This document shows, in pieces, positions 48,801-60,800 of a stretch of DNA of 64,000 nucleotides. Below the pieces are notes generated by a model. It was not told the DNA's origin. It saw only the letters and a program-made list of their open reading frames with translations, and ran no database searches. The stretch lies in the NCBI RefSeq assembly GCF_002078875.1, contig NC_034409.1, positions 15,787,111 through 15,851,110 of the forward strand. Reading direction: 5' to 3'. Position numbers and translations under genes: made by a program. The stretch's first letter is position 1. Every line of letters begins with the position of its first letter. The DNA comes from Numida meleagris (Eukaryota; Chordata; Aves; Galliformes; Numididae).

Positions 48801-51800
48801 TGTTTGCATGTTTTGAATGTTCTTATTAATTTTCTGATTTTGTTGTTTGCCACTTACAAGTGATTTAAGCCCACTGTCAGCTAGTTCTAATAATTGTGTT
48901 TTTTCTCTGCTCTGTTCAGAGAGAGGTGCCAAACCCGTTACTAATTTTGTGAAGAACCTTTCTGCCTTATCAGACTGGTATTCTATCTACACTTCTGCTA
49001 TTGCCTTTATTGTAAGTTATGCTCTTCCTCCAGGAGTAGTAAGAACTTATTTTAAAATGTATTATTTATGGAAATTCATTGAAACTGCCATATATTCAGA
49101 GGGTTTATGTGGTTATGTTGAAGTCAAATCAAATAATAGGATTACAGTTAACACAAGATACTGTGTAGTTGCCTTTTAAATTATATTTTAAAGCCATTTC
49201 AATTGTGCAGTCCAAATTTGTTTCGTAATTGTTAAAATAACTTGGAACAATATGGATATTGTTCTCATATTCTTTGCTTCCCGTCTCCCTGTTCTGTGAA
49301 TTGATGGTTACTGCAGCCTCTGCAACATCTCTTTTTCTGGAGCTGAAAAGCTGATAGAGGCTATATTTGATAGGAAGACATCTTTCACCATCAGTTTCAC
49401 TCTATTGATTAGAGTCACATTTAGTGATGAGAGACAAAGTGCCTTGATTTTAGTTTCATTTAATGTGCCAACATGAGATCTGTGAACTAAATTTAAGTGT
49501 TCCCATGAGCTAAATTTCATGGGGCAATGTAAGAAAGTTTGCATGCTGCTGTGAGATAACTATTTCATGGAGTTTGGATTTTTTTTTTCTTCCTCATGTT
49601 AATGAAATGATCTTAATTCCTTTGGTCACGCTGTAGACACAGTATTTAGAATGTCAAAGGAAGTTACTAACAGTAGTTCTAACTGACTTTGTCAGAATGA
49701 ACCTCTTTGGTGAAAATGCTATACACTTCTTCATTAAATGATCCACCCCTGTAAGTTACAGAGCCTTACTGAATGGTACTTCACATTGTGCAGGTGAAGG
49801 AATATTGGGGAGGAGACTTTCTCACCATTGTTAACTTTGGGATTTAATTGATCTGAAATAATACAGTGAGTTGTCCTGATGCCCTGTAAGGGTGTAACTC
49901 CTAACTCCTGTTCTTCTGCTACGTTTCTTTCACTGACCTAGCCTGGTCCAGCCCATGCCCGAAGACATTCAAGGCCAGGCTGGACGAGGCTCTGGGCAAC
50001 CTATCTAGCTGTAGATGTTCCTGTTCATTGCAGGGGAATTGGACTAGATGACCTTCAAAAGATCCCTTCTGACTCTTAAGGATTCTATGATTGTATGATG
50101 TTAGACCATATCATGTTTATATAGTAGATTCAGACTTTAAGGTTTATTTTTTATTTTTCTACACCTTCACATGATCACAACCTTGGAAATAGTTGATCTT
50201 GGGCAGCTGAGAGTTATTTAAGTGTTATCTCTGAAGATTTGGTTCAGTCTTATAGTTTCAGCTTTACATTCATTAATGCATTGCTGTTGTCAATCTTGGA
50301 GTGGCTAAAATTCATCAATATTCATGATCTGAGTTGTATTCTTCTGAACCCAACAGTACCGTGGGAAAGTGCGAGTGAGTCACTGTACCTGAGTTTGTAA
50401 TCCATATCTTTTTTTTTTTTTCTTCTCCATCTGCAGATTTACATGAATGCTGTATGGCATGGCTGGGCCATTCCTATGTTCTTATTTTTAGCAATTTTGA
50501 GGTTGTCCCTAAATTACCTCATAGCCAGGTATGTACTTAAATACTAGATTATTTTCTTGTAACGCTTTGCTTGAATGGTGTTTTTTTATTCTTGTATTGA
50601 GTTGTAAACTGTTATTTTTTATAACATTGTGAATGAAGTTAACAAGCTAAAATTCAAACTCTAGTATCTTTGATTTCATTGCTTAATTCTATAATTTTTG
50701 AATACGCTTAGGAATTATCTTTATTTGCCATGGCTTGGGTCATCATAAACGATACTGCATGCTCTCAGCCAAATCTCTCGTTACTTAAAAATTCTAAAAT
50801 AAAAATACCCTGCAGTATTCAGAGTAGTTGGAGAATATCACCTTACATACTGAAGCCCGCAGCTTCCGAGAGAGAATTTTCACCTAAACCTAACATGCAA
50901 TTTTGTCTTTTTCTTTGGCTCTTAGTGTAATTTATCCAGAGTCTTGCATACTTGGTCTCTATTAAAAATTAAGGCTTCTTAAAAAATACTGTTCTTCTTC
51001 TTTCTGTGCTGAAAGGATCTTTTAAAATGCTATTATAAGCTTATGGTGTTTTCCCTCATAAAATTGTGGTGAAGACCTTTCAGAGTGTATATTATAAAAT
51101 CATTTTCTGATTTCTTGATTAGTACTTGCAATCTGACACTCCATTCTTTGAAAATTAACAGGAGCAAATAGGCTCCTGAGTGTGTTTATCAAATTGTTCA
51201 TTAAAAAAACACTCATTATTTGTTCTGTGCATGCAGTTCACTATTATTGTAAAATCCACAAGTGTACCTGATTCTATGCAGTATCTACTTAGCTAATATC
51301 ATAAAAAAAATTATCTGCATTTGAAGCTGTTTGAGGTTGACTACTCGTGCTTTTGTCATGTGGTAGGCTCCTTGCTGGTTTTTGAATGTCTTTTTTTAAA
51401 ACCATTTTACTTATTGCAGAAAACTGCTTTTCAACCTCTTAGAACCAATCCATGTTGGCAGGTGGAAAAGAAATAATTGCTCTCTTTAACTATTTCCATA
51501 ACTTCTAGGGGTTGGAGAATACAGTGGAGCATTGTGCCTGAAGTTTCTGAACCTGTGGTAAGACTGTGATCAGTTTGGTCTATGTGACTGTGTTAAAAGC
51601 TGCACTTTCAAAATCTTCCTTTGTGGTTGTGTGAGTAGTTGAGACAGGAAAGAGGAATAAGGTGTAAGTAAAGATGCTACAACTTCTTTTTCTTTCTCTT
51701 GCCATTTAGAAACTAATAGCACTCCTAGATTTGGGTGCTTCACCATAAAATATTCTGAAGTTGATTGAAATTTCTGGAATAAATGTTTATGTAACAACTT

Positions 51801-54800
51801 GGGGCAAGTTACATCCTGTGGGAACTTAAAGAAGCCTTGCGTTCTGTTTTGTTTGTAATGAATTATAATTACTTATGAACCTACTTTAAGCAGTGAGTTG
51901 GACTAGGTGACCTCTTAGGGTCCCTTCCAACTTGAATTGCCATCTGATTCTAACTTTACATGCTTTTTTAATTTACGTACTAATATAAGATGGAATCTTT
52001 GAATTTCAAAACATGCACTAAGACTTACTGATACTCTTAATAGACCAATGATCTATTGAAAAAAAAAGTTGTAAAACTTGTACAAAAATGACATTTCTGT
52101 GCTAGGCCAGAAATAGGTCACTTTAGCTCTATGGCGTAGACTGAAAGCCGTTGTAACTGCATTGCTTCAAAGACTTACTGTCTTTTGTCTACAATCTCAT
52201 ATGACTGTATTTGCATATACCATGCAGGAAAAGCATTCATGACTAAAGATAACCATCAATGAAAAAAATAATCAGTAGATCTAAAACAAGGGAGGAACTT
52301 GGTAAACTTAGAGACTGTTTAAAGTGAGACTATTGTTTTCAAGAATGTGGAGGGGTTGCATTGTTGCGAGGAGTTTTGTAAAATATCCGTTTCATCTGAG
52401 CCAAAAATTAATTGATCATCTCTCTTCCTTGCTCAAGGAACCCCCAAAAGAGGACCTGACCGTGTCTGAAAAGTTTCAGCTTGTTCTAGATGTGGCTCAG
52501 AAGGCGCAGGTACTGTGCTACTCTTGCCTCTTTTGCTGCTTCCCTAAAACAAGGAGGTTCATTCTGAAGTGGTCAGAGCACCTACACAACGTGTTACAGA
52601 GGGTGTGAAAACAAATGCTTAAACAATACTTTTCTCACATCCTTTATTTACAAGCAGTAGAGTTGTCAGTAAGATGCCTGGAGCTTCTGAAATGGTAAAA
52701 TGGAGAACTGGTTGACATTCTCCAAGTCATGATTCTGAGCAAGGTCCAAAGAGGAAGATAAATCATTTCTGACCATTTTTTCCCTACTGTATGCATTCAG
52801 GTTTCTGAAAATGTAGACCAAGCAGTGAATCTTAGAAAAGTGCTGGAACATAGGTCCATACCGCAAATCTGCTAGTCACAAAGTTAGTTTTGAGACTTTA
52901 GTCCTTCAAGTTTTAAAGTAAAGGCTGCTGCTTGTTTAGCTGTGTTAGTTGAACAGTTTGTACTCTTGTCACCAAATCAGTCTGGTTTTTAAACACCACC
53001 ACCTTAACCTGAAATCTGTTGTTTATGTGGCAAAGAATGAGAGAAGACTTTCTCTCAGCTAATTCATTTTGATGAGCTTCACTGGTAGTTGAGTGAGTCA
53101 ACCATACAGTTGAACTGCAGCCTTGTGCCATGTCTAATGATGTGCAGCCACTCAAAGTAGATTACCTTTCTATTGCCAACTCGGTAGTCTCATATCCTTC
53201 CTTCTGCTGGTTGTGGTTCGTACCTGACCCCTTGTTCATAGTGTCAGTGTAAATGAATCTGACAAAAGTGAAACCCTGTTCTTGTTGCAGTGGAGGCATA
53301 TGACTGAGAGCAGGGAAGGAGCTCACTGTGGCAGTGAGCCATTGTTAACCTCAGGTAGAGTGTGCCAAGTCGTCAGTGTAGTCTTCTTCACTGATTGTCC
53401 CATTGGTAGCAACAGTATCGATTTGTTGGTTCTTTCTTTTTCATAGCAGTAAATGACCGTGCTTCTCATATGTTTATATTAATACTTCTCAAAGTTTGTT
53501 CGGAAGATGAAATTTACAGGTGCTGTGACAACAAGGATCGGTTAGAGAAGGTTGCTGAATAACACTGATAATCCAGAGAAGCGGTCTGTTTGTATCTTTA
53601 AGAATTATACAGAATCTTCAAGAGTATATCATAAAAATCCCGTTTAAAAAGTTAGTAGCCCAAAATTTGATGATCTCAATAACCACTTCATGAAATTTCA
53701 GTGCTCACATGATTCAGACAACTTTCCATTTTGTTACCAACTTACAGAAGCTCTTAGCTTTCAAATTCTGGCAATTTAAATTTTTTGCAGTGATATAAAC
53801 ACTTTCCAGTCATAACAGTGAGTTTGAAAAACTTCTTCCCTTCACTTCTAATAACTAATCTTGAATTGCAGAATAGGGTGTTAAATTAGATGGAAGTCAT
53901 CAAATGTTGCTGTTCAGTGCTGTATTTACTCAGTTGTGAAGTCCGTAAATGGCTAAAAAATTATTTTAAAAAAATCACTTTCAGGGATTGCTTATTCTGT
54001 AAGATAACTTTGTTGGTTTCTAATATGCGGACTAAAACCCACCAAAATAACACAAGAATTGGATTTAATTCTCTTGCTTCTTATGCAGAATCTTTTTGGG
54101 AAGATGGCAGATATACTGGAAAAAATTAAAAAGTAAGTTATTATAAGTTAATATTTTTTTCCCCTTTTTAAAAAAGACAATATCTGGAAAGCTTGGTAAT
54201 ACAATTTTGATTTTATTTGTTTGTTTTCAGCTTGTTCATGTGGGTCCAACCAGAAATAACACAGAAGCTCTACATTGTTCTATGGGCAGCTTTTATTGCA
54301 TCCTGCTTTTTGCCCTACAGGATTATTGGACTTGCAATGGGTAAACACATTAAATAATTTACCTATTAAGGTCTAGACTTAATGCTTTAAAATTTAGCAT
54401 CGTCTTCAGAGAGGGAATTTTGGAGTGTAAGAAAGAAACCATACATTAATAAATAATGCAGCCTTTTAAAGTGTCTTTGTTGTGCTTGGCATTGTTTGTT
54501 GCATGCATTTTTGAAAGCCGTATCTGAATACGTAATAAGACTGGAGAATGCATTTAGCCCTCAAAGAGAGGAAGTTTATGATGAGCTTTTAGCAGAGATC
54601 TTCAGACTGTCAGCTCCAAGGCTTCCAAGAAGTCCTGTATTTGAGTTTTTTGCTCGTATGTCCTTGTACATGAAATATGTACACAGAAGGCACAAGGATG
54701 GTAGGGCTGGGAAAAATGAACAGATACGAATAGAAAATGAAAAGATACGAGGATGTGTCCTGTGAACCAATATTTTTGATTTTTTTTCTTTTTTCTTGAG

Positions 54801-57800
54801 GTAGTGAGATGGTCAAATGAGTATTAGCTTCAGTGGAACTGAACTTCAAACCCTGTTAACCTAAACAGATATATGGATTTGCTTGATGTAGCTATTGAAT
54901 TATAAGTGTGAGGTATTATTTTATTACTTTTACTCATAGGAGATCTGAATTGCATTCACTGAAGTCTTAAGAGAGTATTTCAAGCCCTTTTTAATCTGTC
55001 AGAATGCAAGGGAATACCTTCTATGAGATAAGCCATGCTGAACTGGAAAGCAGAGTTTAATGCAGTACATGAGAGCCCTCTGTTGCCGTATAAATTCTTG
55101 CAAGGAACTGCAGAGCTTAGTGCTCTGACGTGTTTTCTGTTCTGGAAGTATATTATGTTTTCAAGATGTTTCTGGTAATAAACACTGTATGTTTGAATTA
55201 TTTCAATGCTCATCTACATAGTAAGAAAGTTTGTGTTTGAAAGAACCTGGGAAAGCGAGAGATCTGTGGATGAGGAAGGGGAAAAAGGTTTTCCTGCCTG
55301 AAGAACCAAGGAATGGTTCAGCACTGTGAATGAAGATACTCAAATAATATGGTTTCGTTCATGAACTTGTTAAAACATGGTCAAAACTGTGATATTCTTA
55401 ATGACTTTACAAATGTATACCGTAGTGATTTATTTTTTTCAGGACTCTATGCTGGAATCAAGTTTTTCCTAATTGATTTCATCTTCAAACGATGCCCCAG
55501 ACTAAGAGCTAAGTATGATACTCCTTATATCATCTGGACAAGTCTCCCAACAGATCCTCAACTCAAAGAAAGATCTAATGCTACGGTGTCGAGACGAGTA
55601 AGGATAATAAATCATTTTGTCTCTCTGTCCTCAACATCTTAAAATCAGATACCTTTCTCCCTACCACTTTTCCCCAGTGACTAGAGCACAATTAAAGGGA
55701 AAATTAATTAAACCTTAACAATCGTTGTTAGTCCAATTTTTTTAATTATTTTCAAGATTCATAGTGTTTTCATATAGAATTTGCTGCTTGTAAGAAATTA
55801 ATTCAGTATCAAAATGTGCGTATGTATACGCACACACAAAAAATGGAAATCTTATGAAGCTAACTGCACAAAAATAATGCCATCCATTTTCATTTCTCTT
55901 ACTATTTCTGTAACATACGTTCTGTGTGATTTTTTTTTTATAGTCAATATTCAATCTTCTTGTATTGCCTTTCTCTGTTCTCAGATATTTTTAGTGGAGA
56001 TACGTCTGCTTGCATGAAGAACAGGAAGAAAAGAGTATATGTAGCTTACTAATGGGTTAAATATTAATAGAATTAGTAAAGTAGTTTACAGATATGGGTA
56101 TTATGTCTAAAAGTTATTTGTATTAGATAACCTGTTCGCATAGTGATGATAAATGATTTTTCACCCTGCTGGTACTCTTTTAACAGTAATTTTTTCTTTT
56201 GTTAAAGTCTCACAGATTCTAGTCTAATCCCATTTTAGTGTTGGCTTAATGCCTCTTACTGCAGAAATCGCATCATGGGGTTTCTGAGTCCTCTCATAAA
56301 CTCCCTGACTAAAGTGTGAAACAGTTAGCAGTAACTCAGGCTGCACACGCAACAGGGGAGTAGAAGGCATAAACATGAGCTTGTGGTTAACCTGTCAGGA
56401 AGAAGAAGTCTGCGGCCTGGGGGAAGTTGAGTAGAAGGTGGCAAAATGATAAGTGCAACATAACTGGAGTTTTTCAGAAGAAAGTAAAGAGAGAGAAAAT
56501 CTGACTGAAGTTGAATCTTTTGTTTGCATCTCCTGTCAGATGAGAAAAATGAGCAAGAGGTGTAGATTCTGTCATCTGTAGCTGCTATTTCTGTTGCTTG
56601 CAAAAGACGGACTTAAAACTTCCTGTGTCCCTAGAGCTTACAGGTTATCATTCACTTACTCTGAAGATCATGTAATCTACCTTAGGGATGGAAAGACTCT
56701 AAGCTACTGAATCTGAATCCATAAACTCAGAGAGTAATTGTCCTTTGTGCTTCTCTTTATGGCTTAGGTTTTGACAAGTTGGCCAGGGTTTTGAGACTGA
56801 CTTTACAGAGTTGGTTTTTCACCTTGGAAAGTACGTGTGGGACTGCATTATCTACTTCAAAATGTCTTTGAAAGTATTAAATTGATCGTAATAATTTCAT
56901 TAATTTTAGACAAACTTTCTCACTTCTTGAGGGATTTCTGGGAAACTTGTAGAATAAAAATAGTTATGGTTTTTTGTTTTTTTTTCAAACAAAAGGCAAA
57001 GCACAAAAGCATGTATTGCAGCGTATGTGCATTTGTCTTGGCTTGTTATCCTTAAATGGTCTACAAGTCATGGTAAACTTAGACACCATGCAATATTCAT
57101 TAACTGTACCACCCTGACCCCATGTCCTCAGAGAATAATCTTGATAACAGTATCTGATGGGTACAGGTTGTATGTCAAAAGCTGATGACGGATCAAGTGG
57201 AACCTGCAAGGAATACTGTTTGCCTGCTTCCAGATTGTTGATGACAATTCTATCCTGGTGGGATTCCTCCAGCATTACAAATCCAACACCTTCCAGTTAT
57301 ATTTAAGTTTATCAAAATTGGGTGTGATGTTCTTCTTTTAATAAAGGACCATTCATTGTGTCATTGCCTCGTAACCTGAGAGGTTATACTCAAATGAGCT
57401 GCTGGCTTTAAAGGTAGTGGAAATGTGCCTGTTTTAGGGAGGACAGAAGGAAAGGGCAGAACTTCTCACATCTCCAGCCTCAGAGTGGAATATGGCACTG
57501 AAGCTTAGCCACCTTTTTTTCCTCTATGTAATGGTTAGGTAGGAAGCTGTGCAGCACAGAGCTGGAATAATCTTCATTTCAGAGCAGAAAGCATTAGGTC
57601 TCTTTTCCTGACCTTTTGTGTCTTGGACTGTGGAGCTTCACCTGGTTACGCACATATAGAGCCAAATAACTTGTCAAAGAAATCCTTCCAGAATTTCGTC
57701 TGGTCTTTACTCACAAACAAAGAATTGGAGAAGCTATTATTTTCCTTGGTTCCAGGGGCTTAATCATTGCTAAGGGCACAGCAGAAGGGCAGTAACTGAA

Positions 57801-60800
57801 GCAATAGTACAGTTATTGTCAACCATTTGCTTTCAATCTCAACTTTCTTTATTCTTTTCCCCTGAGGCATCGTTGTATTACGGTTACCCTAAAAGCTGGA
57901 TGGTAAATACCCTCTGTTGTGCATAACTGTTTTGTCAAGTCTGATTTTATACTTGGTGATTGCAATGCACACTTTTCATTTGCTTTTGTAAGAGCTAAAT
58001 CCTGTGAAGTGTTGAGTGCTGCCAAGTGAAACTCAGAAAGCAGCTGAGGCTAGTCAACCTCCTATGGCATTGGGCTGCTACAGGAGAAGGGCTTAGTCCC
58101 AGGCTTGCACGCTGTCACTTTGCCAGTTGTTTAACTGCATGTGTACAGTAGGACTAAGAATGGAGCTGTTACTGCTTTTGTGACAAAAGCCAGCCTTTAG
58201 AATTGTGTGGTATGCTACCAAGATGAACAAAGCAAATGGAGGCAAGCTTTTGGAAAATAATTGCCTTCTGTCATTCCAGAAGCTAGGCTGTTTTGTTAGG
58301 GCTCCAGTGGTTCAGGAGCCCCGCTGTAAAGAAGATTTTACTGAAGTAATTCAACTTTAAGAATTCCATGCTACTTCCCACCCACTCACCCCCATCCCAA
58401 GGATTCTGACTACCATTCTAGTTTCATTTCATATGTCAACGCTCAAAATTCAGTGCATCTTCAAAGGAAAGCAAAGATCAATGACTCTAACACAACTTGA
58501 ATAAATTGAACTGGTGTGCTCTAACCACTGCTAACTCTCATTTTTAATTGCACTCATTGTGTGTAGTCTTTTGGTATGTGAGCAAGATCTTGCAGCTTCA
58601 CTCAGTTCATGTTTTATTCTATCTATTATACTGTTATATAGACTTCTCTTTTTTCTTTTGTCACTGTCACATTTGTGTTGTTTGTTTCTTTTCCTGCTAG
58701 CTGTCAGGGCATGAAAAGGTACGGATCGTAGCGTGGAAAACTTCCTTTCAATTTCAGCATTTGTATTCCCAATGAGCTTCTGCAGTTTTGTGTGACTTTT
58801 CCTTTGTTTGCTCTTTTTTTCTTTCTAAACTTAGTTTGTGCAAAAATATCTTGCCCTGTCTCTTGAAGACAAGCTAAATACTGATAATATATTAACTAAT
58901 ACCAGTCCCAGTAGTTCAGTGATTTGGAGTTGTGTGCAGTGGCCTAGCTGTATATAATCAGATATACCCTTCACTGTAAAGAAATGGTATTTTAAGACAG
59001 GAATATCTAGCACCTTGTACTTTCACCCCTGCAGAGGATGCCCATCAAAGTGTAGCGCTTTGCAAGGTTGTCTTCAGGTAGAACCTTGCAGCCTTGTGGT
59101 ATAGAAGTAGTGTAGTGCAGCAGCAGCAACTTCATTGAAGTAGTTAATGAATTGTTGTCCTGCATTTCTTTACGGAAGAATAGTTAGCCAGGCTTTTAAG
59201 AGCACGGTTCTAAAATGTTGGTGTTTAAATTTTGGAATGTGTTTCTTTTTCAGCTTCAAACAGCAGCATCCAGAAGTTACGTGGGCTCAAATGCCCCAGC
59301 TGGAATAAACAAAGATGAAGACACGAGTCGTTTCCATACCACCAAGAGGGGGAATTTCCATGAAGTTTTTAATCTGTCAGAAAATGAGCGTCCTTTGGCA
59401 GGTATTGTAACATTAGTACAATGTGTTCTAAAAAGCCAAGGATAGCTTAAAGCTGAATTCTCTTTCTGTGTAATATGCAAATAGGATTTTTTTATTTAAA
59501 GTACCTGCTTTAAATTAGAATGAATGGAGGTGGTCTCTTTCATTCCATGTCCTTACAATTGTTTGCAAGAATCAACAGCCTGTCATGTCTTTTGTTGTAT
59601 TGCAAATTAAAAGTAAATAATTTTGTTTGTGGGTTGGCTCTTCGTTTGTTTTTAATTTTTTTTTAAACCAGCGTTAGGACAGATGTTATGATGCCTAGAA
59701 AAACTTTCTCTAGATTTTGCTATGCAAGCACTACCGGTTTTTGGTATCTAAGGTTTAATTTTCAGTTCTGCCCTTTTATAAGGTAATTGCTGTTTCTCTC
59801 TTTTTTAAAGTAAGATTTCTTCGTATGATTTTTTTGTTTAGTGTGTGAAAATGGCTGGCGTTGTTGCTTGATAAACAGAGATAGGAAGATGCCTACAGAC
59901 TACATCAGAAATGGAATTCTGTACGTCACAGAAAAGTGAGTCATTACACTTGACACGTTTCTTAGGAGGGAAATGCAACAGACATTAAAAAAAATGAATC
60001 TGAAAGTGATCCTTGGACAATATTTTGAAACAACACTCTTCTTATAAGTGGATATAAAGTACCTTTTCATGGTGCTTTAAAACCTCAAAGCACGATAGGA
60101 GAGCGAGATCTAAATCTGGGATGTAGTAAAGCTTAACAAACATGGTTTTGTCTTGGGAAGGCTTGCATGGGAATGAAGAACAGCTCAATGTAGTCAGTTG
60201 TTAGTAGCTGCAATCCATGATAACATACACTCACTGTATGTATGTTAAAAAAAAAACCAAAAACCTAAAAGCTAGTTGTATTTTGAGAAATGTGATTAAC
60301 AGTTATTTGACAATTATTCTTAAGTTTCATTTTTAAAGCAAATTGAGTGTGTAGCTTCCTTGAAGCAATGTGCAACAAAACCAACAAACCAAAGAAATTC
60401 AAGCCTTGGTTTCAAAACTAGTAATTGATTTTTTTTGTTGCTGTTTTTTTGTTCTTGTTTTCAGTCTTTACTTTCTCTTTCTTCCTCCCCTGTGCTGAAA
60501 TAAATATCGCTACCATTTGGCCCTTGCACTGAAATTCCTTTGGAGTGTAATGAATGGAAGTAAAGCTAATCTGTATGCAATGGCACCTAGTGACGGAGAG
60601 TGTTTAGAATCTGTAGCGTTTGAAAATCTGAGCTTTTGTCTGCATCACAATAACATGAAATTAACACAGTAATTTTCCATAGTCTTGTTTTAGGGGAGGG
60701 TAAAAGACTTATAAGCTTCCTGAGATATAGTATTTCAACTATTTAAGTCTTTACTTGTTTCCTGTATTTTTAAAGTGGGGTTTACACATTAAGTGCAGTA

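Noticed and set aside
54496..54765. 89-codon open frame in intron 12
   Set aside because: It is basic and charged but overlaps reverse-strand frames. The spliced protein reads cleanly from exon 12 to 13 without it, and no homology is recognised.
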